Positions 7,887-14,691 of a stretch of 20,838 nucleotides of DNA are shown here, piece by piece. Source of the DNA: Rhodanobacter sp. UBA5168. GTDB taxonomy: Bacteria; Pseudomonadota; Gammaproteobacteria; Xanthomonadales; Rhodanobacteraceae. The notes below the pieces were generated by a model. The model made no database searches, was not told where the DNA came from, and saw only the letters and a program-made list of their open reading frames with translations. The stretch is from positions 1-20,838 of the forward strand of contig DHXA01000259.1 in NCBI GenBank assembly GCA_002413455.1, read 5' to 3'. Both the position numbers and the translations under genes were made by a program. How positions within the stretch are numbered: the stretch's first letter is position 1; every line of letters starts with the position of its first letter.

Positions 7887-8084
7887 CTACTCCTCAACCG
7901 GTACGAATATCTTTTCAATGGGACGTCCAAACAGTTTGGCGATCTTGAAAGCCAACGGCAGGCTGGGATCATACTTTCCGGTCTCGATCGCGTTGATGGT
8001 CTGTCGCGACACGTCCAGCCGCTCCCCCAGGTCGGCCTGCGACCAGCCTTGCTCGCCGCGCAATTCACGCACATGGTTATTCAT
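7887..8084 (-). CDS. XRE-family transcriptional repressor, short single-domain type
   Basis: A 65-residue helix-turn-helix protein, all DNA-binding domain: MNNHVRELRGEQGWSQADLG, then the recognition region RLDVSRQTINAIETGKYDPS and LPLAFKIAKLFGRPIEKIF. Proteins of this short group usually dimerise and repress their own operon, often next to small polytopic membrane proteins, as here. The start chosen is ATG 8084, which matches the family N-terminus and overlaps the preceding gene's stop by 8 bases; an ATG at 8105 would add seven residues inside that gene. It ends 3 bases before the S33 hydrolase. Its likely operators are the two TGTCAAG-type palindromes at 10102-10119 and 10148-10165, upstream of the first gene of this operon. 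Confidence 0.92.
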   Translation of the reverse strand: MNNHVRELRGEQGWSQADLGERLDVSRQTINAIETGKYDPSLPLAFKIAKLFGRPIEKIFVPVEE

Positions 8085-8481
8085 GGCTGCGGTAGCGCCT
8101 TGCAACCAGCAGCTTGGCCAGGCCGAAGGTTCCGAACAGACATGGCATTACCCAGATCGCGACGGCCGCGGGCTCGACTTTCAAACCGATATTCGCATTC
8201 AGCAGAAATCCGAAACTGAAGTAGCCGAAACCGGTGACCATCGCGGCGATCGCGATCGCCTCCAGATCGATGCGCCGCTCCAGTTCGTCCTGGTCACGGA
8301 TGACCCGCACGATGGCGCGGATTACCAGCAGGACCGGCAGCAGCGGCAACACCGCCAGCAAGATTCGCCACATCGGATTTTCCGTCCTCGGCATCAGTTC
8401 GCCGTACAGCAGGATCAGCAGCACGTAGGCCGACATGGCCGGGATGAATTCGCGCAGATATCGCTTGTGGACGGCACGCAT
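8077..8481 (-). CDS. Four-helix membrane protein, paralogue of the upstream gene product
   Basis: A 134-residue polytopic protein with hydrophobic segments at about 12-29, 38-62, 75-97 and 104-125. A basic HKRYLREF precedes helix 1, and a charged loop RDQDELERR (62-70) lies between helices 2 and 3. It aligns over nearly its full length with the first four helices of the neighbour at 8528-9136 (shared KRY, ILLA-LP-LP, VI, DEL-R, GFL, VAR-Y), so the two arose by duplication. The frame is open to 8598, but ATG 8481 has AAAGGAAAA just before it. It overlaps the XRE start by 8 bases, an arrangement seen in other XRE/membrane-protein pairs. The function is unknown; it may be a signal-sensing partner of the repressor or part of an envelope complex. 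Confidence 0.82.
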   Translation of the reverse strand: MRAVHKRYLREFIPAMSAYVLLILLYGELMPRTENPMWRILLAVLPLLPVLLVIRAIVRVIRDQDELERRIDLEAIAIAAMVTGFGYFSFGFLLNANIGLKVEPAAVAIWVMPCLFGTFGLAKLLVARRYRSHE

Positions 8482-8527
8482 GGCGTTTTCCTTTCGGTTC
8501 AATGGAGGCGAGCGCGGCCGCATCGCG

Positions 8528-9136
8528 CTACCGGCGAGACTTCGCACGACGTCGACGCCAATAGATGAAGCCTCGCGCCAGCGCAACGAATGCGCCACTC
8601 ACACCCACGCCTATCGCCATGCCGGTATCGAAAGCATCGTGCCGGCGGTACGCAAACCAGACCATCAGGCCCATCAACACGGCAAGAATCAGCAGGCGCC
8701 AGCGCAACGATATGCCGGCGTCGCTTTCATCGCACGACAGATCGTTGCCGTAGTGGCGCGCAACCCACCACTGAGCGGCGTAGTAGCTGATCAGCATCGC
8801 CGGGAATACCCAGGTCAGAATCGAACCATCCAGTTGCACAACCTGCGCCGCCGCCAGGAAGCCGCCCACGAGGGTGGCCACGCCGACGATCGCCGTGGAC
8901 GCACCAAGCGCGATCAGGTGGGTGCGCTGTTGCAGTTCATCGCTATGCCACACGCGCCGCGCCATCAACGCGATCACATAGAGCATCGGCAATGTCGGCA
9001 ACAAGGCCAACAAGATCTTGAGCGGCAGGCTGGCCGCACTGCGCGCCAACGGCCATACCAACAACATCACGGCGACATACAGCAGCATCGTCAGAATCAC
9101 ATGGGTCTGGTAGCGCTTTTCGGTAAAACGTGGCAT
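8528..9136 (-). CDS. Six-helix membrane protein, unknown function
   Basis: A 202-residue integral membrane protein. Helices are predicted at about 11-30, 38-58, 76-96, 106-125, 145-163 and 171-191, with the charged loop WHSDELQQRT (63-72) between helices 2 and 3 and a very basic C-terminus (WRRRRAKSRR, cytoplasmic by the positive-inside rule). The first four helices are paralogous to the gene product at 8077-8481; the last two are extra. The start ATG at 9136 is preceded by TGAGGA, in which the hydrolase stop codon forms part of the ribosome binding site, and the gap to that gene is 10 bases. A 46-base gap to the next gene contains no visible promoter. I do not recognise a named family. Confidence 0.82.
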   Translation of the reverse strand: MPRFTEKRYQTHVILTMLLYVAVMLLVWPLARSAASLPLKILLALLPTLPMLYVIALMARRVWHSDELQQRTHLIALGASTAIVGVATLVGGFLAAAQVVQLDGSILTWVFPAMLISYYAAQWWVARHYGNDLSCDESDAGISLRWRLLILAVLMGLMVWFAYRRHDAFDTGMAIGVGVSGAFVALARGFIYWRRRRAKSRR

Positions 9137-9146
9137 TCGAACGTCC

Positions 9147-10076
9147 TCAGGGCGTCTTCAGGAAATCATTCAGCATCTGCTGGAACTTCGCGGGCTGATC
9201 GAGCATCACGAAATGTCTGGCCGGCGAGATCGATACGACCTTCGCGTTCGGCGCATTCGCCAGCAGGGACTGGTAGTACGCGACCTTCTGCGCCTCACTG
9301 AACTGCATCGGCGGCTGGCTGAAATCCGGCGCGTAGTACGGCGAGATCTCCAGGATCGGCACGTTCGCATGCGTCAACCCTGGGCGCAGGTCCGATAGCA
9401 GATCCTCGGCCATGTACTGGGCGCTGGCCTTGATGTCGCTGCGCGCATTCATCGGTGCATAGCGCGCAGCCAGTTGCGGATCGATCACGCCCACCTTCTG
9501 CATATAGCCCAGCGTCTGCGCCTTGAACTGCTCCGGCGTCGCCGCCGCCATCGTGGTCTGCATCTGTTCCGCCATCGCCTGGCGCTGCTCGGCACTGACC
9601 CGCTCCATACCGGGAAAGATCGGCAACCCGTCTACCGCGACCACCCCGGAAATCAGCGTGGCGTGCTCGCCGGCAAAGCGCAGCGCCAGCGTGCCACCGA
9701 GGCTGTGGCCGACCAGTACCGGCTTGTCGATCTTGCGCTGCTCGATCAGCTGCAGCAGCGCGGCGTCGGCGCGATCGAACAGGTTCCCGTCGCCCTCCGG
9801 CACGGACATGCCGTCGAAACCGGCCAGCGTGACCGCATACACCACATGGTTCTTCTGCAACTGCGCGATGGTCTGCCGCCATACCCACGGCCCGCCCTGC
9901 AGTCCGGGAATCAGGATCACGGCGCGGCCGTGATCGCCATGGCGCTCGACCTTCAACGTACCGACGGTGCCGGGGGCGATCGCTGCATGGGCCGGCACGG
10001 CGCCGCCGCAGAGCAGCGCCAAGCTCAAGGCCAGGCCTGACAACGGGTAAATCGTTCGACGCAAACGGGTGCCCAT
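9147..10076 (-). CDS. Secreted alpha/beta hydrolase
   Basis: A 309-residue alpha/beta hydrolase and first gene of the operon. A signal peptide covers about residues 1-32 (RLRR near the start, a Leu/Ala core, cleavage near AHA), so it should act in the periplasm or outside. Oxyanion-hole region PGLQGGP is at 57-63 and the nucleophile Ser125 is in GHSLGG (123-128). His288 in SPARHFVM is the probable catalytic histidine. The acid is less clear: Asp251 in YYAPDF is the best candidate. The fold fits esterases, lipases, lactonases and peptidases, and the substrate cannot be told. AGGGA lies 5 bases before the ATG. Transcription should come from the TTGACA/TACTTT promoter at 10125-10153. Confidence 0.88.
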   Translation of the reverse strand: MGTRLRRTIYPLSGLALSLALLCGGAVPAHAAIAPGTVGTLKVERHGDHGRAVILIPGLQGGPWVWRQTIAQLQKNHVVYAVTLAGFDGMSVPEGDGNLFDRADAALLQLIEQRKIDKPVLVGHSLGGTLALRFAGEHATLISGVVAVDGLPIFPGMERVSAEQRQAMAEQMQTTMAAATPEQFKAQTLGYMQKVGVIDPQLAARYAPMNARSDIKASAQYMAEDLLSDLRPGLTHANVPILEISPYYAPDFSQPPMQFSEAQKVAYYQSLLANAPNAKVVSISPARHFVMLDQPAKFQQMLNDFLKTP

Positions 10077-10101
10077 GACGATCCCTTATCTCTGGTGGAA
10101 G

Positions 10102-10119
10102 TGTCAAGCAAACTTGACA
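10102..10119. promoter_or_regulatory. Operator O1, palindrome TGTCAAG-N4-CTTGACA
   Basis: A perfect 7-base inverted repeat (10102-10108 and 10113-10119) with spacer CAAA. It covers the transcription start predicted from the promoter at 10125-10153 (start expected near 10118). A near-identical palindrome lies 46 bp away at 10148-10165. Small XRE dimers typically bind palindromes of this size, and the operon encodes one, so autorepression is the natural reading (inference). Confidence 0.72.
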
Positions 10120-10124
10120 ATCCC

Positions 10125-10153
10125 AAAGTAGAAGAAGGATCAACTCATGTCAA
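10125..10153 (-). promoter_or_regulatory. Sigma-70 promoter of the eight-gene operon
   Basis: On the minus strand the -35 box is TTGACA (10153-10148, full consensus), the spacer is 17 bases, and the -10 box is TACTTT (10130-10125, TANNNT). The start point should fall near 10118, leaving a leader of about 42 bases before the ATG at 10076. The -35 box is one half of operator O2 and the start point lies in O1. Confidence 0.75.
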
Positions 10154-10165
10154 GCATGCTTTACA
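10148..10165. promoter_or_regulatory. Operator O2, palindrome TGTCAAG-N4-CTTTACA
   Basis: An inverted repeat like O1 with one mismatch in the right arm (10148-10154 and 10159-10165, spacer CATG). Its left half is the -35 box of the operon promoter, so a bound repressor would exclude RNA polymerase. Just beyond it lies a separate 10-base palindrome, CTGACGTCAG, at 10173-10182. Confidence 0.7.
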
Positions 10166-10209
10166 AATCGACCTGACGTCAGATTCCGAATGTAAATTTC
10201 GCGTGATAG

Positions 10210-10239
10210 AGTTCGCTCACTTAAAGTGACACAGTTCGC
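10210..10239. promoter_or_regulatory. Palindrome flanked by direct repeats, possible regulator site
   Basis: A perfect palindrome TCACTT-A-AAGTGA (10217-10229) is flanked by two copies of AGTTCGC (10210-10216 and 10233-10239), 23 bp apart, about two helical turns. It lies about 150 bp before the sigma-54 promoter of the pilus operon, a normal distance for an enhancer-binding activator, and about 90 bp from the divergent promoter. The binding protein is unknown. No credible gene lies in the 466-base gap between 10076 and 10543. Confidence 0.4.
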
Positions 10240-10361
10240 ATTTTTTGGTGCCCAAATTTGTCAGCGATGGCCTAGGAATCGGGCGCAACCGTTGCCCTGT
10301 ATCAAATTTCGTTCCGCAGCAGTTGGCCCAGTGCCTGAAGAAACCGTTTGTACACTTTGCT

Positions 10362-10377
10362 TGGCACGCGGGTTGCT
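10362..10377 (+). promoter_or_regulatory. Sigma-54 (RpoN) promoter of the pilus operon
   Basis: TGGCAC (10362-10367), five bases GCGGG, then TTGCT (10373-10377) match the -24/-12 consensus TGGCAC-N5-TTGCW at every defined position, with GG and GC at the required spacing. Transcription should begin near 10388, giving a leader of about 155 bases before the pilin ATG. Sigma-54 promoters need an ATP-dependent activator; candidate upstream sites are the palindrome at 10210-10239 and three AAATTT runs at 10194, 10254 and 10304. Confidence 0.75.
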
Positions 10378-10542
10378 TAGGCTGAATCAGCCGAAACAGA
10401 ATCCGCGGTAGACATTCCGTCCGGGGGGACTCCTGAAGAGGCGACAACGCCGGCCGCAGAGCCAAGCCGCGACCCGAAAGAACTGCCCATTTCCACCACG
10501 GCGCAAGCCATTACCAACCAACACTCCACCAGGAAATCCGAA

Positions 10543-11064
10543 ATGAACAAGACCCTGCTTTCCACCGCGCTGGTTGCCGTCATGGCCGCCGCCGCTTTCG
10601 CTCCGACCGCCCAGGCGGCCGGCGGCACCATCAACATCAGCGGGAAGGTGCTTACCGACACCTGCGTCGTCAGCGTCAACGGCGGATCCACCGTGGTCCT
10701 GCCGACCGTCATGTCGAGCTCGCTGAACACCGTAGGTGCGGTAGCCGGCGCCACTCCGTTCTCCGTCGGCCTGACCGGTTGCGATACCAACACCACCAGC
10801 GCGACGATGGCGTTCAGCGGCAGCAACATCAACACCACCACTGGCAACCTCAACAACACGGCCGCCAGTGGCTCCAACGTCCAGGTTCAGCTGCTGAATG
10901 GCGCGTCAGTGATCAATACCTCACTAAATACCAATGCCCCGGTGATCGCGGTTGCCGCCGGCGCAGGCTCCGCCTCGCTCAAGGCCCAGTACATTGCGGC
11001 CACAGCGGCAGCCACTGCCGGCCTCGTCTCGACGACCGTCAACTTCACGCTGACCTATCTGTAA
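10543..11064 (+). CDS. Major fimbrial pilin, chaperone-usher type
   Basis: A 173-residue secreted pilin. The signal peptide is MNKTLLSTALVAVMAAAAFA plus PTAQA, with cleavage near residue 25. The mature protein has the usual features: GTINISGKVLTDTC at the first strand, a likely disulphide Cys41-Cys80, Thr/Ser/Asn-rich beta strands, and a C-terminal strand VNFTLTYL with penultimate Tyr, which is bound by the chaperone. It is followed by chaperone, usher and adhesin genes, so it should be the shaft subunit. AGGA lies 8 bases before the ATG. Transcription is probably from the sigma-54 promoter at 10362, and the stem-loop after the gene may raise pilin output relative to the downstream genes. Confidence 0.87.
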   Translation: MNKTLLSTALVAVMAAAAFAPTAQAAGGTINISGKVLTDTCVVSVNGGSTVVLPTVMSSSLNTVGAVAGATPFSVGLTGCDTNTTSATMAFSGSNINTTTGNLNNTAASGSNVQVQLLNGASVINTSLNTNAPVIAVAAGAGSASLKAQYIAATAAATAGLVSTTVNFTLTYL

Positions 11065-11070
11065 GCAGCA

Positions 11071-11117
11071 ATCGGCGCGCTGCAGCCAGGACTCCGGCTG
11101 CAGCAGCCTCTGCCGAT
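11071..11117 (+). promoter_or_regulatory. Intercistronic stem-loop between pilin and chaperone genes
   Basis: A perfect 9-base stem GCTGCAGCC / GGCTGCAGC (11079-11087 and 11096-11104) with an 8-base loop is enclosed by a second stem ATCGGC / GCCGAT (11071-11076 and 11112-11117). There is no T-run after it, so it is not a standard intrinsic terminator. In other pilus operons such structures stabilise the pilin message or partly block read-through, giving much more pilin than chaperone or usher; that role here is inference. Confidence 0.65.
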
Positions 11118-11152
11118 CGCCGCGGCGCCTCGATCCGAAACGGAATACCTCG

Positions 11153-11896
11153 ATGAAAAGCCTGCTCTGCGCAGTTGGCGCAGCCTTGATAGCGCTTTCC
11201 ACAATGGTCGGCACCGCCGATGCCAGCGTCGTGATCGCGGGCACCCGTGTGGTGTTTCCGGCCGCGAATGGCGAGGTCACCGTGCGCCTCAGTAACGACG
11301 GCAGCCAGCCTGCCCTGGTCGAAGCGTGGATCGATAGCGGCAATCCCGAGTCCACCCCCGATACCTCCAATGTGCCGTTTCTGATCACACCGCCGTTGAT
11401 CCGCATGAATGCGGGCAAGGGTCAGAGTCTGCGCATCGTCTACACCGGCCAGCCGCTGCCCGCGGATCGCGAGTCGCTGTTCTGGCTGAACGTGCTGGAA
11501 ATTCCGCCCAAGCCCACCGCAAAACCGGATGAAGAGCAGAACACGCTGCAGTTCGCCGTGCGTTCGCGGCTCAAGCTTTTCTTCCGTCCGGCGAACCTCG
11601 CTGGTGACGCCCCCAGCGCGGCGCGGCAGATCACCTGGAAAGTGGTCGCGGACGGCAGCGGATACGCGCTGGAAGCCCACAACCCCACGCCGTACTACAT
11701 CACTTTCAGCAAGCTGTCGCTGAGCGTCGACAACGTGGCCCTTACGCCGGACAACGGCATGGTGGCGCCGCTCTCCTCGCTGCGCCTACCGGTCAAGAAT
11801 CTCGGCCGCGCACCGGCGACAGGCGCTGTGGTCGACTACACCACCATCAATGATTTTGGCGCTGCGGCATCCTACAAGGGCACGACTTCGCCGTGA
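11153..11896 (+). CDS. Periplasmic pilus chaperone, PapD/FimC-like
   Basis: A 247-residue chaperone that folds pilin subunits in the periplasm by donor-strand complementation and hands them to the usher. A signal peptide ends near residue 24 (TADA). Two immunoglobulin-like domains follow. The invariant subunit-binding pair is present: Arg32 in GTRVVFPA and Lys141 in RLKLFFRP. The G1-strand region LQFAVRSRLKLFFRP and the motifs LFWLNVLEIPP (109-119) and HNPTPYYITF (176-185) are diagnostic. The C-terminus runs about 15 residues past the last conserved strand. The stop overlaps the usher start as GTGA, so the two are probably translationally coupled. Confidence 0.95.
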   Translation: MKSLLCAVGAALIALSTMVGTADASVVIAGTRVVFPAANGEVTVRLSNDGSQPALVEAWIDSGNPESTPDTSNVPFLITPPLIRMNAGKGQSLRIVYTGQPLPADRESLFWLNVLEIPPKPTAKPDEEQNTLQFAVRSRLKLFFRPANLAGDAPSAARQITWKVVADGSGYALEAHNPTPYYITFSKLSLSVDNVALTPDNGMVAPLSSLRLPVKNLGRAPATGAVVDYTTINDFGAAASYKGTTSP

Positions 11897-14691
11897 GCCC
11901 GGCACGCGCCAGCGCTTCGATGGCAGCTTCGCGCGAACCCGTGGCTCGCCGTCAGCTGCTGGCTGCGTGGATCGGCTTGGCGCTGTGCAGCTGGGGCGGC
12001 CAAGCCATAGCGGCGGCAGCGGCTGCCGCTGACCCAAACGCGGGCGCCAGCGCTCCGGCCATCGACGCGATGGATGCCAGTTTCGACCGCAGCATGCTTT
12101 CCGGCGCGGGCCAGAACACCACCGATCTGTCCCGCTTCGAGCGCGGCAATTTCGTGGCTTCGGGCACCTACAGCGTCGACATCTATCTCAACGACGGCCC
12201 GGTCGGCCGCAGCAACGTGCGCTTCGCGGCCGCGTCGGCCGATGCCAGCGCGACACCCTGCGTGACACGAACCCTGCTCGACAAGCTGGCGCTGCACCCG
12301 GACAAGCTGTCGGCCCAGACTACGACAGACCTGACCAACGACAACGTCTGCGTCGACATTGCCAGCGTGATACCCGGTGCCAGCATGGCGTTCGAGATAT
12401 CCGACCTGCGCCTGGACACCAGCGTGCCGCAGGCCTATCTGGGACAGATGGCGCGTGGCTACGTCGATCCGAAATACTGGGATTCCGGCGTCAACGCCGG
12501 CTTGCTCAACTACAACTTCAACAGCTATCGCACCAGCAGCCAGGGCGTGGCGCAGACATCGTCATATCTGGGACTGAATGCCGGGCTGAACCTGGGCCGG
12601 TGGCACGTCCGCCACGATTCCTCGCTGAACGGGCAGTCGGGCATCAACGGCGCGCGTTCCACCCATCACTGGCAGAACATCGCCACCTACGCGCAGCGCG
12701 ACCTGCCGGGAATGCACGCGCAGTTGACCGTAGGCGATTCCTGGACCAGTGGCGAGATCTTCGACAGCATCGGCCTGCGCGGCGTGCAGCTTGCCACCGA
12801 CGACCGCATGCTGCCGCAGTCGCTGCGCGGCTATGCGCCCAGCGTGCGCGGCGTCGCCGACAGCAACGCCAAGGTGACCGTGCACCAGAACGGCATGCTG
12901 ATCTACCAGACCACCGTGGCGCCCGGCCCGTTCACCATCGATGACCTGTACTCCACCGGCTACGGCGGCGACCTCGAAGTCAGCGTGTCCGAGGCCAATG
13001 GCCGCGTGCACACCTTCTCGGTGCCCTATGCCTCGGTGCCGCAGTTGCTTCGACCGGGCGTCACCCGTTTCAGCGTGGCCGCCGGCCAGCTTCGCGACGA
13101 CTCGATCGAACACAAGCCGGACGTGATGCAGGCCACGATGCAGCGCGGCTTTACCAACCTGCTGACCGGCTACGCCGGCGCCGTGGCCTCGCAAGGCTAC
13201 GCCGCGCTGCTGCTGGGAAGTGCGCTGAATACGCGCTACGGCGCCTTCGCCATGGACGTTACCGCGGCGCACACGCGCATCCCGGGCATGGATGCGCTGT
13301 CCGGGCAGAGCGTACGGCTGAGCTACAGCAAGACGCTGGCGCAAACCGGCACCTCGCTGACCGTGGCCGCGTACCGCTATTCGACCAGCGGCTACCTCAC
13401 CCTGGGCGATGCGGTGCGGGCGCGTGACTATGCACGCCGCGGCCTGCCCGTGTTTGCCTCGGGTCGTCCGGCCTATCCGCAGACGATCAACGGCATTCCG
13501 GTGTCGGACCTGCTCACTCCGGCACAGCAGGCCGCGCTGGGTGGCTACGATTACCGCGACTATCTGGCCCCCACCGGCGTGGACCGCCAGCGCAACAACT
13601 TCAGCATCAACCTCAGCCAGAGGCTGGGAGCCCGCGGCGGCTCGCTTTATATCAACGGCTCGGCCCGCGACTACTGGAACCGCAACAGCACCGACACGCA
13701 GTTCCAGGTCGGCTACAACAATTCGTTCGGACGGATCAACTACAACCTCTCGGCCAGCCGCGAGCGTGACCTGTTCGGACGCAGCGACAATCGCTACATG
13801 GCCAATGTCACGATCCCGCTGGGCAACGGTTCGCATACTCCGATCCTTACCGGCGGGCTCACCCGCGACAGCAGCGGCGGCATGCAGGAGCAAGCAACAC
13901 TCAGCGGTACCGCGGGGGTAGACGATCGCTTCAATTATGGCGCCACCGCCACGCATGACAGCGGCGGCACCGACACCGGCACCACGGGCAGCACCGGCAG
14001 CATCAACGCGGGCTACCGTGGCACGCATGCGCAGATCAATGCCGGATTCGGGGCAGGCAGCGGCTATTCGCAGGCCTCGCTGAGCGTGGCAGGCGGCATC
14101 GTCGCGCATCCGGGCGGCGTCACTTTTGGTCTGCCGCTGGGTGACACGGTGGCCATCGTGTCGGCACCCGATGCCGCGGGTGCACGCATCGGCAATGCGG
14201 CCGGCGTGCGCATCGACCGTGCCGGCTATGCACTCGTGCCCTACGTCACCCCTTATGTCCTCAATACGGTCGATATCGACCCCACCGGCCTGTCGCTGGA
14301 CGTGCAGCTCGACAACACCAGCCTCCTGGTGGCGCCGCGTGCCGGCGCCGTGGTGATGGTGAAGTTCAAGAGTGAGAGCGGGCGTTTCGTGCTGATCCAG
14401 GCGCGCCTCGCTGGCGGCAAGACGCTGCCGTTCGGCGCGGAAGTGGAGGACGAGCAAGGTCAGGCGATCGGCGTGGTTGGACAGGCCGGGCGCATCATGG
14501 TGCGCGTTCCCCGTGAAACAGGTCGACTCAGCGTGCAGTGGCAGGACCAGGACGTCACCCGGACCTGCTCGCTGCCTTACCAGCTGAAGTCACGCAGCAA
14601 GGGCAAGCAGGGCGCCGGTGCCATCGAACAGGTCGAAGCGACCTGTGAACAGCCCCAGATCACGGCGCAGGTCGCCAGGAGTGGAACATGA
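11893..14691 (+). CDS. Outer membrane fimbrial usher, FimD/PapC family
   Basis: A 932-residue usher forming the outer-membrane pore and assembly platform for the pilus. It starts at GTG 11893 inside the chaperone stop; an ATG at 11920 is a possible alternative, leaving a shorter signal peptide. The N-terminal domain includes FDRSML and the VDIYLNDGPVG region. The barrel and plug segment carries the strongest family signature, from RGYAPSVRGVADSNAKV (about 314-330) through QNGMLIYQ, PGPFTIDDLY, GYGGDLEVSV and VPQLLRPG. The C-terminal domains contain the region with LPFGAEVEDEQGQAIGVVGQ and the Cys pair around TCSLPYQL and EATCEQPQ. Length is slightly above the usual 800-880. It overlaps the adhesin gene by 4 bases (ATGA). 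Confidence 0.96.
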   Translation: MSPARASASMAASREPVARRQLLAAWIGLALCSWGGQAIAAAAAAADPNAGASAPAIDAMDASFDRSMLSGAGQNTTDLSRFERGNFVASGTYSVDIYLNDGPVGRSNVRFAAASADASATPCVTRTLLDKLALHPDKLSAQTTTDLTNDNVCVDIASVIPGASMAFEISDLRLDTSVPQAYLGQMARGYVDPKYWDSGVNAGLLNYNFNSYRTSSQGVAQTSSYLGLNAGLNLGRWHVRHDSSLNGQSGINGARSTHHWQNIATYAQRDLPGMHAQLTVGDSWTSGEIFDSIGLRGVQLATDDRMLPQSLRGYAPSVRGVADSNAKVTVHQNGMLIYQTTVAPGPFTIDDLYSTGYGGDLEVSVSEANGRVHTFSVPYASVPQLLRPGVTRFSVAAGQLRDDSIEHKPDVMQATMQRGFTNLLTGYAGAVASQGYAALLLGSALNTRYGAFAMDVTAAHTRIPGMDALSGQSVRLSYSKTLAQTGTSLTVAAYRYSTSGYLTLGDAVRARDYARRGLPVFASGRPAYPQTINGIPVSDLLTPAQQAALGGYDYRDYLAPTGVDRQRNNFSINLSQRLGARGGSLYINGSARDYWNRNSTDTQFQVGYNNSFGRINYNLSASRERDLFGRSDNRYMANVTIPLGNGSHTPILTGGLTRDSSGGMQEQATLSGTAGVDDRFNYGATATHDSGGTDTGTTGSTGSINAGYRGTHAQINAGFGAGSGYSQASLSVAGGIVAHPGGVTFGLPLGDTVAIVSAPDAAGARIGNAAGVRIDRAGYALVPYVTPYVLNTVDIDPTGLSLDVQLDNTSLLVAPRAGAVVMVKFKSESGRFVLIQARLAGGKTLPFGAEVEDEQGQAIGVVGQAGRIMVRVPRETGRLSVQWQDQDVTRTCSLPYQLKSRSKGKQGAGAIEQVEATCEQPQITAQVARSGT

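Noticed and set aside
10217..10465. An 82-codon minus-strand frame in the gap before the pilin gene
   Set aside because: It has no ribosome binding site or recognisable motif, and it runs through the sigma-54 promoter and the palindrome at 10217-10229.
10388..10542. A cyclic di-GMP riboswitch in the pilin leader, suggested by CGCAGAGCC
   Set aside because: Only one short core-like piece is present; the upstream half of the GEMM core and its tetraloop receptor are missing.
12562..14457. A long open frame antisense to the usher gene (about 630 codons)
   Set aside because: It is a shadow of GC-rich codon use: its translation is low-complexity, rich in His/Arg/Ala/Val, and has no recognisable motif, while the plus-strand usher is unmistakable.
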